Source: Helicobacter pylori Shi112
GTDB lineage: Bacteria > Campylobacterota > Campylobacteria > Campylobacterales > Helicobacteraceae
Length of the DNA stretch: 64,000 bases
Reading direction: 5' to 3'
Assembly (NCBI RefSeq): GCF_000277405.1
Contig: NC_017741.1
Coordinates: 62,001 to 126,000, forward strand
Position 1 is the first letter of the stretch; each line of letters begins with the position of its first letter. The position numbers and the translations under genes are program-made. Positions 1 to 10,539 of this stretch are shown here, in pieces. Below the pieces are notes generated by a model. It did not search any database, was not told the DNA's origin, and saw only the letters and a program-made list of their open reading frames with translations.

Positions 1-844
1 AGCGCAATTCACAGACGCGCCGCAATTCAATGAAATGAAAGCTTACCCCCAATTTTTAAGCTGTGGTTTATTGGAAATTAAAGGCAAAAATGGCGCTAAT
101 ATGGATTTTTGCTTGCCTAAAGTTTATCCTTTCCCCCCTAAAAGCTTGTATATAGAGCATGAAAAAGACGGGCAGTTTTTAAGAGAAATGCTCATGCGTT
201 TGCTATCTAGCACGCCTTTAGTGCAATTAGAAGTGATCTTAGTTGATGCGCTGAGCCTAGGGGGTATTTTCAACCTGGCGCGACGGCTTTTGGACAAGGG
301 CAATGATTTTATTTACCAGCAAAGGATTTTAACCGAAAGCAACGAAACAGAAGAAGCTCTAAAGCATTTGTATGAATATTTAAAGGTCAATTTGCAACAA
401 AAACTAGCCGGTTATAAAGATTTCGCGCATTATAATGAAGACAAAGAGGACAAATTGCCTTTAAAAGCGCTTTTTTTAAGTGGGGTTGATGCTTTGAGTA
501 GCGATGCGCTTTATTATCTGGAAAAAATCATGCGTTTTGGCTCTAAAAATGGGGTTTTGAGCTTTGTCAATTTGGAGAGCGAAAGTAATAAATCCGCAGA
601 AGATTTGAAACGCTATGCGGAGTTTTTTAAAGACAGGACAAGTTTTGAGCGCTTAAAATACCTTAATGTGGAAGTGATCAATGATCATGGTATCCAATCT
701 AGGCACATGAAAGACTTCGCTACTAAAATTAAAGCGTATTACGAGCAAAAGAAAGCAGTTAAAAGGGAGTTGAAAGACTTACAAAGAGAGCAAGAATTTT
801 GGACTAAAAGCTCTCAGTCTAAAGTGTCTGTGCCGGTGGGGTGA
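1..844 (+). pseudogene. FtsK/SpoIIIE-like ATPase, upstream fragment cut by in-frame TGA
   Basis: This is the 5' part of a gene that begins before the window: the frame is open from base 2, so the ATG at 35 is internal. The protein is rich in Lys, Glu and Leu, has no obvious motif, and would be the non-catalytic N-terminal part of a large FtsK/SpoIIIE-type P-loop ATPase (HP0066 in strain 26695 order). It ends in Val-Pro-Val-Gly followed by TGA at 842-844. The same frame then continues without interruption as Asp-Ile-Asn-His-Lys into the ATPase domain. FtsK-like proteins commonly have Pro-Val-Gly-Trp-Asp at this point, so TGG to TGA is the simplest explanation. The break could be genuine or a sequencing error. 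Confidence 0.75.
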
Positions 845-862
845 GATATTAACCACAAAGAG

Positions 863-2290
863 GTGTGTTTTGAGATCGGTGAAGCGCAAAACCACACGCT
901 CATTTGCGGGCGCAGCGGGAGCGGGAAATCCAATTTCTTGCATGGGTTGATCCAAAATCTGGCTTTCTACTACGCGCCTAATGAAGTCCAACTCTTTTTA
1001 TTAGACTATAAAGAGGGGGTGGAATTTAACGCATACACAAATCCGACAATTTTAGAGCATGCGAGGCTGGTGGGCGTGGCGAGTTCGGTAGGTTTTGGCG
1101 TTAGTTTTTTAAGCTGGCTTGATAAAGAAATGAAAAAAAGAGGCGAACGGTTCAAGCAGTTTAATGTGAAAGACTTGAGCGCTTACCGAGAGCATGGCGA
1201 AATGCCCAGACTGATCGTGGTGATTGATGGATTTCAGGTGCTTTTTAGCGACAGCACCACTAAAGAAAAAGAGAGAGTGGAAGCGTATTTAACCACCATT
1301 CTCAAAAAAGGCCGTAGCTATGGCGTGCATTTAATTTTAGGCACTCAAACCATGCGCAGCTCTGGCATTACAAGCCTTATGTCTCAAATCGCCAACCGCA
1401 TCGCTTTGCCTATGGATGCAGAAGACAGCGATAGTATTTTGAGTGATGATGTGGCTTGTGAGCTTGTCAGGCCAGAAGGCATTTTCAATAACAATGGGGG
1501 GCATAAAAAATACCACACCAAGATGAGTATCCCTAAAGCCCCTGATGATTTCACGCCTTTCATCAAAAAAATCCATAAAGAATTTAACCAAAGAAATCTC
1601 GCACCCATAGAGCATAGAATCTATAATGGCGAAACGCCTTTAAAAATGCCCGACACCCTTAAAGCTAATGAAATGCGTTTGCATCTGGGCAAAAAAGTGG
1701 ATTATGAGCAAAAGGACTTGATAGTTGAGTTTGAAAATAGCGAATCGCATTTGTTGGTGGTGAGCCAAGATTTGAGCTCTCGCATCGCTTTGATGAAGCT
1801 CTTCGCTCAAAATTTCAAGACTGCCAACAAAGAGTTGCTCTTTTATAACGCTGAAAAACGCCTTGCGAGAGAACTTGATGAGTTGGAAAAACACCACATC
1901 ACGCCCATGCAAAGCCCTTTAATGAGCGTTTTAGACACCGCCATGAACCCTAATAGCGTGCTGATGATAGACAATTTGAATGAAGCCAAAGAGTTGCATG
2001 ACAAAATAGGGGTGGAAAAATTAAGATCGTTTTTAGAAAAAGCCACAGACAACGAGCAGTATTGCATCATCTTTGTGCATGACCTCAAACAAATTAATGT
2101 TAATCACAATCTTGACAAGTTAAAAGAATTGTTAAACAACCACTTCAAACAACGCCTGGCCTTTGTGTGCAATGGGGAAAATTTAAACGCTATCAGAAAA
2201 GATTTACCTTTATTAACAAACAAACTCAACGCGCACCTGATAAACACCTCTAAAGACAGCCATGCTGAATTCAGGCCCTTCAGCTTATAG
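863..2290 (+). CDS. FtsK/SpoIIIE-like P-loop ATPase, downstream fragment
   Basis: This is the 475-residue C-terminal part of the same gene, in the same frame as the fragment before the TGA at 842-844. A GTG at 863 could restart translation, but no convincing ribosome site precedes it, so this half may not be made. It carries a Walker A motif (GRSGSGKS) near its N-terminus and a Walker B-like stretch (LIVVIDGFQVLF) about 100 residues on, as in FtsK/SpoIIIE and type VII EssC ATPases. A second, degenerate ATPase-like module follows, starting near HLLVVSQDLSS. The family pumps DNA or protein through a membrane channel; the substrate here is unknown. It is not the main cell-division FtsK. The gene converges on the urease accessory operon. 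Confidence 0.7.
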   Translation: MCFEIGEAQNHTLICGRSGSGKSNFLHGLIQNLAFYYAPNEVQLFLLDYKEGVEFNAYTNPTILEHARLVGVASSVGFGVSFLSWLDKEMKKRGERFKQFNVKDLSAYREHGEMPRLIVVIDGFQVLFSDSTTKEKERVEAYLTTILKKGRSYGVHLILGTQTMRSSGITSLMSQIANRIALPMDAEDSDSILSDDVACELVRPEGIFNNNGGHKKYHTKMSIPKAPDDFTPFIKKIHKEFNQRNLAPIEHRIYNGETPLKMPDTLKANEMRLHLGKKVDYEQKDLIVEFENSESHLLVVSQDLSSRIALMKLFAQNFKTANKELLFYNAEKRLARELDELEKHHITPMQSPLMSVLDTAMNPNSVLMIDNLNEAKELHDKIGVEKLRSFLEKATDNEQYCIIFVHDLKQINVNHNLDKLKELLNNHFKQRLAFVCNGENLNAIRKDLPLLTNKLNAHLINTSKDSHAEFRPFSL

Positions 2291-2322
2291 GGTCAAAAAA
2301 AGGGTTAAAAAAAAGGGGGGTT

Positions 2323-2350
2323 AAAAAGACTAAAGGGATTTAATCTTTTT
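2323..2350. terminator. Probable bidirectional terminator between convergent genes
   Basis: An AAAAAGA arm (2323-2329) pairs with TCTTTTT (2344-2350). A 4-bp inner stem surrounds GGGA. The hairpin lies between the convergent ATPase gene and ureH, and A/T runs flank it on both sides. Confidence 0.4.
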
Positions 2351-2359
2351 GAAGTGCTC

Positions 2360-3157
2360 TTAAATCTTTTGCGTGATGGTTTGCGTGATGGAACGAGCGA
2401 TTTTTTCTCTTAAATGCAATAAGGGTTCTGAGCCTTTCGCTAAAGCTTTCACACATAAATGAGAACTAGCGATTTCGCTCACTGCCCCATCCACTCCTTC
2501 GTTTTCTCCAATGCATTCTCGCACACCAGAAAGCTCTATGGGGCAATTGACCAGCACCAAATTCAAATAATGCGTATAGCCATCAAACATGCACATGTTA
2601 TTCAAGTTGGTGGTTTTGGGATCTAAAATCGTGTTGTCATAATAGATGGGCTTCTCATCTTGTAAAATAGAGATTTTTGTGTGCAAGCGGTTGAATTGGA
2701 ACAACTCATTGCGCGCCACTCGCCCTGCGACAATGATTTCACTATAGAGCAATTGAGAGCTAGAGTGCAAAGAAATCGTGGTGTTGCCCTTAAAATGTGC
2801 GTTTTCAAAGGGGATTAACGGAAAGGGCGCAAAATCTAAAAAAGCGTTTTCCCCCACAACAATATGCATCTCTCTGCTGGCAAACCCGTCTTCAGTGTTA
2901 TGGATTTTTTCAAAGGATTGCGAAGTGATCCTTAGCTTGCAGTTTGGACCGATGTTTAATTGCATATCTTGCGCATCGCCCCTCATCATGCCAGGGCTTA
3001 CCGCTAAAAGCATGATTTCAGCTAAATCGTCTTTAGGGTAAAAGGGTGCCATGAGCTTAAAGGGAGGCGTGAAAAAATTGTCTTCAATCACGCACCGCCC
3101 GTCAGCCCCTATTTTGGTTTTTAACCTGAGCTTGGATTCTTGAGCGTAAGTGTTCAT
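2360..3157 (-). CDS. ureH: Urease accessory protein UreH (UreD family)
   Basis: UreH is the Helicobacter UreD. It binds apo-urease and, with UreF and UreG, forms the complex that carbamylates the active-site lysine and inserts nickel. The 265-residue protein matches the usual length. I place the start at the ATG at 3157, inside the fused junction TGATG where the ureG stop shares one base with this start. An in-frame ATG further upstream (3190) would overlap ureG by 34 bases and is less likely. It is the last gene of the ureI-E-F-G-H unit. UreD-family proteins have no simple catalytic motif, so the call rests on overall recognition and position. Confidence 0.95.
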   Translation of the reverse strand: MNTYAQESKLRLKTKIGADGRCVIEDNFFTPPFKLMAPFYPKDDLAEIMLLAVSPGMMRGDAQDMQLNIGPNCKLRITSQSFEKIHNTEDGFASREMHIVVGENAFLDFAPFPLIPFENAHFKGNTTISLHSSSQLLYSEIIVAGRVARNELFQFNRLHTKISILQDEKPIYYDNTILDPKTTNLNNMCMFDGYTHYLNLVLVNCPIELSGVRECIGENEGVDGAVSEIASSHLCVKALAKGSEPLLHLREKIARSITQTITQKI

Positions 3158-3756
3158 CAATCTTCCAATAAAGCGTTGCGCTTGATCCAAGCGATCACAT
3201 CGTCTAAACCTTCTTTAGCGCGGATATTTGTAAAAATAAAGGGCTTTTCGCCGCGCATTTTTTTAGAATCCCTTTCCATGACTTTCAAGTCCGCTCCCAC
3301 ATAGGGGGCTAAATCAATCTTATTGATGACAAGCAAGTCTGAGCGCGTGATTCCTGGCCCGCCTTTCCTGGGGATTTTATCGCCCTCAGCCACATCAATC
3401 ACAAAAATCGTAAAGTCCGCTAGCTCCGGGTTAAAAGTCGCTGAAAGGTTATCGCCTCCGCTTTCAATCAAAAGCAATTCCAAATTAGGGAAACGGCCAT
3501 GCATTTCTTCTACGGCTTCTAAATTCATAGAAGCGTCTTCTCTAATAGCCGTGTGCGGACAGCCTCCCGTTTCTACACCAATGATCCTATCTCGTGGCAT
3601 CACCGAATTTTTGCACATAAACTCTGCGTCTTCTTTCGTGTAAATATCATTAGTGATGACCGCCATGTCATAATCTTTTGACATGTGGCGCGTCAAAGCT
3701 TCAATCAAGGCGGTTTTACCGCTTCCTACAGGACCACAAACTCCAATTTTTACCAT
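3157..3756 (-). CDS. ureG: Urease accessory GTPase UreG
   Basis: UreG is a SIMIBI-class GTPase that carries nickel and powers its delivery to urease. The protein has 199 residues, the family length. It shows the P-loop GPVGSGKT (residues 8-15), the nickel-binding Cys66-Pro67-His68 of the CPH motif, an ESGGDN switch segment and the guanine-specificity motif NKID. It sits 28 bp after ureF and overlaps ureH by one base, so translation is probably coupled. GTP-driven dimerisation lets nickel pass from UreE through UreG to the UreF-UreH-urease complex. Confidence 0.98.
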   Translation of the reverse strand: MVKIGVCGPVGSGKTALIEALTRHMSKDYDMAVITNDIYTKEDAEFMCKNSVMPRDRIIGVETGGCPHTAIREDASMNLEAVEEMHGRFPNLELLLIESGGDNLSATFNPELADFTIFVIDVAEGDKIPRKGGPGITRSDLLVINKIDLAPYVGADLKVMERDSKKMRGEKPFIFTNIRAKEGLDDVIAWIKRNALLED

Positions 3757-3784
3757 AAAATTCCTTTCAATTTGAGATTAAAAT

Positions 3785-4549
<765 letters not shown>

Positions 4550-4556
4550 TTATTTT

Positions 4557-5069
4557 CTATTTCATGACCACTTTAAAATCGCTCGCTAGTGAGACCTTAA
4601 AATTAGGCTCGCTATGAGGCATGCTCACGGTTAAGCGATCTTTGGAATCCAGTTTTGAACTTAAAACATGATTTTGAACCCCTAGCTTTTCTAACAAGGC
4701 TAGTGTGGGCTTTTCAAATGGTGTTTTAAATTCAAATTGAGACTCGCCATAGTATAAAGCCGCATGGCGGTTTCCTATTTCGTAGCATATTTTAGCCACT
4801 TCTGCCACGCTCTTAGCTTGGATGTGAATGACTTCAGAATCCAAGATATTAACGGCGATAATTTCCTTCTCTTCTTTAAATAAAATGTCCCCTTGAGAGA
4901 GACCCAACTTGGGAGCGTCTTTAAGGCGTATGGCCATGTCTTTGCCTTGCCTGGTTTTAAAGCGAGCGATTTTTTTTCTCGTTTCAAACCATTCCAAATC
5001 CACATAATCCACGCTGAAATCCAAGGGGTTTAAATCCCTTAGATTGCCTATTAAACGCTCTATGATCAT
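4557..5069 (-). CDS. ureE: Urease nickel metallochaperone UreE
   Basis: UreE is a homodimeric nickel chaperone that passes nickel to UreG. At 170 residues it has an N-terminal peptide-binding-like domain and a C-terminal metal-binding domain. His102 in GNRHAAL is the interface nickel ligand. The C-terminus lacks the poly-His tail of Klebsiella UreE, as is normal for H. pylori, and keeps one His in MPHSEP near residue 152. The start ATG at 5069 lies one base after the ureI stop, indicating tight coupling. HypA/HypB of the hydrogenase system are known to help UreE in this species; they are not in the window. Confidence 0.97.
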   Translation of the reverse strand: MIIERLIGNLRDLNPLDFSVDYVDLEWFETRKKIARFKTRQGKDMAIRLKDAPKLGLSQGDILFKEEKEIIAVNILDSEVIHIQAKSVAEVAKICYEIGNRHAALYYGESQFEFKTPFEKPTLALLEKLGVQNHVLSSKLDSKDRLTVSMPHSEPNFKVSLASDFKVVMK

Positions 5070-5070
5070 C

Positions 5071-5658
5071 TCACGCCCAGTGTTGGATAAAGAGTAACCA
5101 AGCAGGGATCCAAGCGGTTAAAATACCCTCAATGATAGCAAGCCATGGAGTGAATTTCCCTAAAGGGATTTTCAAGATGTTTTCAATGAAAGCGGTAAGC
5201 CACAAAACACCCCAAGCCAACCAAATGATCGCCCACCAATCGCCTTCAGTGATGCCTAACACTTTGTGGTCATCAAGCATATCGCTATAGTGGGATAAAA
5301 TCGCAGCAGGAATCGTGTTGATCGCTACGAATAAGCTATACCAAGAGTAGGGCCTCCAATCCAAACCAAAAGTGTGGTTGATAGCCGCATACAAGTAGGT
5401 AAAACCGAACAATAACCCAGTCGCTGGCCCATAGAAGCTAGTCAAATGGTGCGATACTTGAGCAATATCTTCTGCACCTTCTACAGGGGCTGTAGGGTTG
5501 AGCGCAGAATAAGTGATGACAACCACATTACAAACAATGGAAAGCCCGCCCACAAAAAAGTTCATCACCGCAGTGCTTTTAGGATCGACTTTGGTTAATC
5601 CGCAAATCCCGTTGCTGATTAAAACAATCCCAACATATAACAATACAAGTCCTAGCAT
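5071..5658 (-). CDS. ureI: Proton-gated urea channel UreI
   Basis: UreI is an inner-membrane channel that opens at low periplasmic pH and lets urea reach cytosolic urease, which is essential for gastric acid survival. The protein has 195 residues with six hydrophobic segments. Periplasmic residues tied to pH gating are present, including His123 and Glu138. A GGAAGG ribosome site precedes the ATG at 5658. The gene follows ureB after 192 bp that hold a hairpin and probably a separate promoter, so it can be transcribed both by read-through from ureAB and on its own with ureEFGH. Confidence 0.98.
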   Translation of the reverse strand: MLGLVLLYVGIVLISNGICGLTKVDPKSTAVMNFFVGGLSIVCNVVVITYSALNPTAPVEGAEDIAQVSHHLTSFYGPATGLLFGFTYLYAAINHTFGLDWRPYSWYSLFVAINTIPAAILSHYSDMLDDHKVLGITEGDWWAIIWLAWGVLWLTAFIENILKIPLGKFTPWLAIIEGILTAWIPAWLLFIQHWA

Positions 5659-5820
5659 TGCCTTTTCCTTCCAAACAAAAATTTTTACAACAAACGCACC
5701 TTACGAATAACTTTTGTTGCTTGAGCTAATCATAAAGAAAAATAGTAAATTGACAAAAAATAAAAACAAAAAAAAGCCCCCAATTTTTTGATAAACAAAA
5801 AATCAGAGAGCTAAAAACTA

Positions 5821-5852
5821 AGGATTTAAGGAGCGTCGCTCCTAAAGATCCT
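5821..5852 (-). other. Hairpin at the end of ureB, candidate attenuator or RNA-processing site
   Basis: Seven-base arms (5829-5835 and 5837-5843) flank a single T, and outer arms AGGAT/ATCCT (5821-5825, 5848-5852) extend the structure into the ureB stop codon. On the minus strand it is followed by a short T-rich stretch. This is where ureAB messages are separated from ureIEFGH. Whether it acts as partial terminator or 3' stabiliser cannot be told from sequence. Confidence 0.5.
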
Positions 5853-7560
5853 AGAAAATGCTAAAGAGTTGCGCCAAGCTCACTTTATTGGCTGGTTTAG
5901 AAGTTACTTCTTTGCCATCCACGAACACATGGTAAGTTTCAGAATTGACTTCAATGTGAGCGGTAGTGTCGTTGAATTGCATGTCTTTTTTAGTGATGTT
6001 TCTGCAATTTTTTACCGGCAACACTTGTCTTTCAAGCCCTAATTCTTCTTTAATGCCTTTGTCATAAGCCGCTTGGGATACAAAAGTGATGTTTGCATCG
6101 TATTTGGCTTTACCATGATGAGCGAACATTTCTCTGTAATAAACCGGTTGTGGGGTAGGGATAGAAGCGTTCGCATCACCCATTTGACTTAACGCAATGA
6201 ACCCGCCTTTGATGATCATGTTGGGTTTTACGCCAAAGAATGCTGGACTCCACAATACCAAGTCAGCCACTTTGCCCACTTCTACAGAACCTACATACTC
6301 GCTAATCCCATGAGCGATCGCTGGGTTAATGGTGTATTTAGACAAGTAGCGTTTGATCCTGAAGTTGTCGTTATCGCCTTTTTCTTCTTTCAAGCGGCCA
6401 AATTCTTTTTTGTTTTTGTCAGCTGTTTGCCAAGTTCTGGTGATAACTTCACCCACACGACCCATAGCTTGAGAGTCAGAACTAGTGATTGAGAAAATCC
6501 CCATGTCATGCAAAGTGTCTTCAGCCGCAATGGTTTGAGGGCGAATCCTTGAATCAGCGAACTGGACATCTTCTTTAATGCTTTTATCCAAGTGGTGGCA
6601 CACCATAAGCATGTCCATGTGCTCTGCTTCTGTATTCACAGTGAAAGGGATAGTGGGGTTAGTGGAAGCGGGCAGAATGTTGTGTTCACCGGCCACTTTA
6701 ATAATATCAGGAGCGTGTCCGCCGCCAGCGCCTTCAGTGTGGTAAGTGTGCATAGTGCGTCCGGCAATAGCTGCCATAGTGTCTTCTACACAACCGGCTT
6801 CATTCAAAGTGTCTGTGTGGATAGCGACTTGCACATCGTATTTGTCCGCAACATCTAACGCATGGTTGATTGCAGAAGGAGTTGTTCCCCAGTCTTCGTG
6901 GATTTTAAGACCAATCGCACCGGCTTCAATTTGATCGGCTAAGCTCGCATCGTTAGAAGCGTTACCTTTAGCCAAGAAACCTAAGTTCATGGAGTATTCT
7001 TCAGCCGCTCTGAGTATAAATTTTAAATTTCTTCTGCCTGGAGTGATAGTGGTTGCGTTAGTGCCATCAGCAGGGCCAGTTCCGCCACCAATCATCGTTG
7101 TTACACCGCTTGCAAAAGCTGTAGGGATTTGTTGGGGAGAGATGAAGTGGATGTGTGTGTCAATACCACCAGCAGTTACGATCAAACCTTCACCAGCTAA
7201 GGCTTCAGTAGCAGGACCCACGCTAAGATTGTTTTTAACGCCATCTTGCATGTCTTTGTTACCGCCTTTGCCAATGCCAGCGATTTTGCCATCTTTAATA
7301 CCAATATCCGCTTTATAAATACCGGTATAATCCACGATTAAAGCGTTAGTGATGATTAAATCCAGTTCTTCTTTGCTGGGGTTGTTGGATTGGCTCATGC
7401 CTTCTCTTAAAGTTTTACCGCCACCGAATTTAAGCTCTTCGCCATAGATGGTGTAGTCATGTTCTACTTCAGCGATCAAGTCTGTATCGCCCAATCTCAC
7501 TTTATCGCCTGTAGTAGGGCCATACATAGAAGCATATTCTTTTCTGCTAATCTTTTTCAT
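5851..7560 (-). CDS. ureB: Urease subunit beta (alpha-type catalytic subunit)
   Basis: UreB is the catalytic subunit that hydrolyses urea to ammonia and carbamate at a dinickel site. All 569 residues are present. Nickel ligands are visible at His136 and His138 (THIHF), Lys219 (the carbamylated lysine, GLKIHEDWG), His248, His274 and Asp362. The mobile flap carries Cys321-His322. The start ATG at 7560 lies three bases after the ureA stop, and an AAGGAG ribosome site sits in the end of ureA. With UreA it forms the 12-heterodimer cytosolic urease. A published cis-antisense RNA to the 5' end of ureB is noted separately. Confidence 0.99.
   Translation of the reverse strand: MKKISRKEYASMYGPTTGDKVRLGDTDLIAEVEHDYTIYGEELKFGGGKTLREGMSQSNNPSKEELDLIITNALIVDYTGIYKADIGIKDGKIAGIGKGGNKDMQDGVKNNLSVGPATEALAGEGLIVTAGGIDTHIHFISPQQIPTAFASGVTTMIGGGTGPADGTNATTITPGRRNLKFILRAAEEYSMNLGFLAKGNASNDASLADQIEAGAIGLKIHEDWGTTPSAINHALDVADKYDVQVAIHTDTLNEAGCVEDTMAAIAGRTMHTYHTEGAGGGHAPDIIKVAGEHNILPASTNPTIPFTVNTEAEHMDMLMVCHHLDKSIKEDVQFADSRIRPQTIAAEDTLHDMGIFSITSSDSQAMGRVGEVITRTWQTADKNKKEFGRLKEEKGDNDNFRIKRYLSKYTINPAIAHGISEYVGSVEVGKVADLVLWSPAFFGVKPNMIIKGGFIALSQMGDANASIPTPQPVYYREMFAHHGKAKYDANITFVSQAAYDKGIKEELGLERQVLPVKNCRNITKKDMQFNDTTAHIEVNSETYHVFVDGKEVTSKPANKVSLAQLFSIF
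7326..7331 (+). promoter_or_regulatory. TATAAT hexamer antisense to ureB, possible promoter of 5'ureB-sRNA
   Basis: A perfect TATAAT lies on the plus strand inside ureB, about 230 bp from its start codon, facing the ureB 5' end. H. pylori is known to make an antisense RNA of roughly 290 nt here (5'ureB-sRNA) that shortens ureAB transcripts. Linking this hexamer to that RNA is inference. Confidence 0.25.
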
Positions 7561-7563
7561 TTC

Positions 7564-8280
7564 TTACTCCTTAATTGTTTTTACATAGTTGTCATCGCTT
7601 TTAGCGCCATGAAAACCACGCTCTTTAGCTCTGTGTAAAGCAATTTTTTTGCTTTCGTTGTCTGCTTGCCTATCAACCAATGCGTTAAATCCAAAGATTC
7701 TTCTGCTGCCGCCAATGTCAATCAACTCTACGGATTTTTCTTCGCCAGGTTCAAACCTTACCGCTGTCCCGCTCGCAATGTCTAAGCGTTTGCCGAAAGT
7801 TTTTTCTCTGTCAAAGTCTAAGCATCTATTCACTTCAAAGAAATGGAAGTGTGAGCCGATTTGAACCGGTCTGTCGCCAACATTTTTAACTTTCACGCTA
7901 ACGGCTTTTTTGCCTTCGTTGATAGTGATGTCTTCATTTTTTAAGAACAACTCACCAGGAACTAATTTACCACTAGCCTCAATAGGGGTATGCACGGTTA
8001 CGAGTTTGGTCCCATCAGGAAACATCGCTTCAATACCCACTTCATGGATCATGCTTGCCACGCCATCCATCACATCATCAGGTTTTAAAAGAGTGCGCCC
8101 TTCTTGCATCAATTCAGCCGCAGTCTTTTTACCAGCTCTCGCTTCTTCCATAATATGGGCACTAATCAAAGCTACTGCTTCCACATAGTTAAGCTTAATG
8201 CCTTTTTCTTTGCGTTTCCTAGCCAATTCTCCAGCGTAGTGGAGCATCAACTTATCTAACTCTTTTGGGGTGAGTTTCAT
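7564..8280 (-). CDS. ureA: Urease subunit alpha (fused gamma-beta type)
   Basis: UreA is the small structural urease subunit. In Helicobacter it is a natural fusion of the separate gamma and beta subunits of other bacteria. The 238 residues comprise a gamma-like N-terminal region (about residues 1-100, starting [20 protein letters not shown]) and a beta-like region after it (about 105-238, with [15 protein letters not shown]). An AGGAG ribosome site precedes the ATG at 8280. It is first in the ureAB unit, whose promoter responds to nickel through NikR and to acid through ArsR in this species. Confidence 0.99.
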
Positions 8281-8341
8281 CTCGTTCTCCTATTCTTAAA
8301 GTGTTTTCCCTTGAAGACATAACGAAATCAAGGTTGGAGTA

Positions 8342-8395
8342 ATTGTAGCAATATTTTGATTTACTAAGATTAACAGAAGCGTTCATTAACTAATT
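8342..8395 (-). promoter_or_regulatory. ureA promoter with NikR-like operator
   Basis: On the minus strand a TACAAT -10 box (8347 to 8342) gives a start near 8335 and a leader of about 55 nt. Upstream, half-sites TAACA (8371-8375) and TAATT (8391-8395, plus-strand reading) are 15 bp apart, matching the spacing of the H. pylori NikR box TRWYA-N15-TRWYA with one mismatch. NikR activation of ureA is established; the exact bases are my reading. Confidence 0.6.
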
Positions 8396-8549
8396 ATTAT
8401 TTAAAATGAATTAGTGTTATAGTTTTGGAGTGCCATAAAAGCGTTACTTGTAGCGCGTTTAATACCTTTTGGAATCATTTGACAAAGATCAAAAACCCAC
8501 AAAAAACAAGAATTAATGAGAATTAGAATTGGAGTAATAGTAATAATAA

Positions 8550-8625
8550 TGGTGGCCACGACTGGACTTGAACCAGCGGCCACTACCATGTCAAGGTAGT
8601 GCTCTACCAACTGAGCTACGCGACC
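8550..8625 (-). tRNA. tRNA-Val(GAC)
   Basis: A full cloverleaf: acceptor GGTCGCG pairs with CGTGGCC, the D arm is GCTC...GAGC, and the anticodon stem CTACC/GGTAG encloses TTGACAT, giving anticodon GAC. The T loop is GGTTCAAGTCC, and the CCA end is encoded (8552 to 8550). It lies between ureA and lspA. Confidence 0.95.
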
Positions 8626-8645
8626 TTTTATTTTAAAAAGGGTAA

Positions 8646-9119
8646 TTATGCCTTAATTTTGTTTTGTTTTTGCTTAAAAAAGAATTGTCTTAACAATAAA
8701 ACGCCCACGCCCACATCTATCATGACATCAGCGAAATTAAAAATGGCAAAATCAAAGCCATAATGATAATACACATAATCCACCACGCCCCCATGCACAA
8801 ACCGGTCTAAAACATTAGAAACCCCAGCGCCAAACACCATGCCAAACTCTATCGCATGGTTTTTAAAAAGCTCCTTTTGGCGCATTAAAAAGATAAAAAG
8901 CCCTAAAATCAAAAGGATTTGCAAGTATTTCAAACCCCCCTCTAAAAAACTGAGCAAGGAAAACGCCACGCCTTTATTGAACACTAAAACAATATCTATA
9001 ATCAAACTTTCATAGCGAAACCCTTCTAAAATAGCGTATTTAATCGCTTGATCCGCGCCAAAAATAAGAAAAAAAACCCCTATAAAAACCAACAGGCTTT
9101 TTTGGGTGGTTTTTAGCAC
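8646..9119 (-). CDS. lspA: Lipoprotein signal peptidase II
   Basis: LspA is the inner-membrane aspartic peptidase that removes signal peptides from diacylglyceryl-modified prolipoproteins, several of which are encoded in this window. The 157-residue protein has four hydrophobic segments. Catalytic aspartates are visible in NVLDRF and NFADV near residues 107 and 133. The start overlaps the end of glmM by seven bases (ATG at 9119, glmM stop at 9113), so the two are translationally coupled. Confidence 0.96.
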   Translation of the reverse strand: MLKTTQKSLLVFIGVFFLIFGADQAIKYAILEGFRYESLIIDIVLVFNKGVAFSLLSFLEGGLKYLQILLILGLFIFLMRQKELFKNHAIEFGMVFGAGVSNVLDRFVHGGVVDYVYYHYGFDFAIFNFADVMIDVGVGVLLLRQFFFKQKQNKIKA

Positions 9120-10450
9120 AAATGCCCTTCAAAAAACTCTTTTAATTCTTGCATTTTGGATTCTAAAAGTTTTTCATCTTTAGCTTCTAAGAGGATGCGC
9201 AATTTGTTTTCAGTGCCGCTATAGCGGATCAAATGGCGGATTTCTAGCTTGTCTAATTCCTTTAAAAGAGCGCTATAACCTTTCAGGCTTTCTAAAGGAG
9301 GCTTTTTTTGGATATTCAAATTTATTAGGCTTTGGGGGTATAATTCAAAGGGGTTTAGTGCAACAGAGCTTACTTGCTTGCTTTCTAACACTAACGCGCT
9401 CACTTGCAAAGCGCACACCAAACCATCGCCTGTTTTAGCGTAATCGCTAAAAATGATATGCCCGCTTTGCTCGCCTCCAAAATTGGCTTTATTCAATTGC
9501 ATGCATTCGCTCACAAACTTATCCCCAATCGCGCAATGCTTCAATTCTAAATCTTGGGATTTTAAGTATTCTTTAAGGGCTAAATTGCTCATGCTCGTAG
9601 CGACAATTGCTTGAGAAGAAAGGGCGTTTTTAGATTTTTGATAAACCCCTAACACCCCTAAAAGCTTATCCCCATGCACGATATTCCCTAAATTATCCAC
9701 CACCACCAGCCTGTCAGCATCGCCATCAAAAGCAAAGCCCAAATCCGCGCGGTATTTTTTCACTTCCTGGCTTAGTTGGTTAGGGTGTAAAGCCCCGCAT
9801 TGTTCATTAATATTACACCCGTTAGGCTCATCATTAATCACTAAAACATCAGCCCCAAGCTCGCTAAAAACTACCGGAGCCACCTTATAAGCCGCGCCAT
9901 TAGCGGCATCTAGCACGATCCTTAAACTCTGTAAATTCAAATGTTTAGGGAAAGAGTGTTTTAAATGCACGATATAGCGCCCTATGACATCGTCTATCCT
10001 TTTAGCGCTACCGACGCTCTCACCCACTTTATAGCTAGAATGCAGCAATTCTTCATCATGAAAGATTTCTTCAATCGCTTTTTCTTCTTCTTCTTTAAGC
10101 TTATAACCATAAGAATTGAAAAACTTAATGCCATTATCTTCAAAAGGGTTGTGGCTTGCGCTTATCATAATACCCGCATCACAGCGCATGTCTTCGGTTA
10201 AAAACGCAATCGCAGGGGTAGGCATAGGCCCTATTTGAATCACATTATAGCCTATGGAAGTTAAAGCGCTCACTAAAGCGTTTTCTACCATATAGCCGCT
10301 TTTTCTGGTGTCTTTACCAATTAAGATTTTATTCGTTTTAGAATGTTTTTTAAAATACAACCCGGCCGCAATGCCCAAACGCATCACAAACATGGGGGTG
10401 AGTTTCACCCCTGCTTTACCCCTCACGCCATCAGTCCCAAAAATTTTCAT
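9113..10450 (-). CDS. glmM: Phosphoglucosamine mutase GlmM (formerly UreC)
   Basis: GlmM converts glucosamine-6-phosphate to glucosamine-1-phosphate, the step before UDP-GlcNAc for peptidoglycan and LPS. The 445 residues carry the phosphoserine loop ISASHNP with Ser99, the metal loop FDGDADR and a C-terminal sugar-phosphate loop (RYSGTENK). Despite the old name ureC it has no urease role. It is divergently arranged with rpsT; a CATAAT hexamer on the minus strand at 10503-10498 may be its -10 box. Confidence 0.98.
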   Translation of the reverse strand: MKIFGTDGVRGKAGVKLTPMFVMRLGIAAGLYFKKHSKTNKILIGKDTRKSGYMVENALVSALTSIGYNVIQIGPMPTPAIAFLTEDMRCDAGIMISASHNPFEDNGIKFFNSYGYKLKEEEEKAIEEIFHDEELLHSSYKVGESVGSAKRIDDVIGRYIVHLKHSFPKHLNLQSLRIVLDAANGAAYKVAPVVFSELGADVLVINDEPNGCNINEQCGALHPNQLSQEVKKYRADLGFAFDGDADRLVVVDNLGNIVHGDKLLGVLGVYQKSKNALSSQAIVATSMSNLALKEYLKSQDLELKHCAIGDKFVSECMQLNKANFGGEQSGHIIFSDYAKTGDGLVCALQVSALVLESKQVSSVALNPFELYPQSLINLNIQKKPPLESLKGYSALLKELDKLEIRHLIRYSGTENKLRILLEAKDEKLLESKMQELKEFFEGHLC

Positions 10451-10539
10451 CGTTATAAAATACCTTTTAAACTATTTTTAATCAATTTTTAGATAGGATT
10501 ATGCCAAATTTTACATTACAAAGGGATTAAAACAAGGCT

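Noticed and set aside
863..880. Programmed stop-codon read-through in the FtsK-like gene
   Set aside because: No read-through context, hairpin or selenocysteine element is visible after the TGA; simple mutation is more likely.
8400..8549. Fur-box-like TAATAATAAT and AT-rich motifs between ureA and tRNA-Val
   Set aside because: Lies downstream of the tRNA 3' end and far upstream of ureA; simple A/T repeats are too common here to call an operator.
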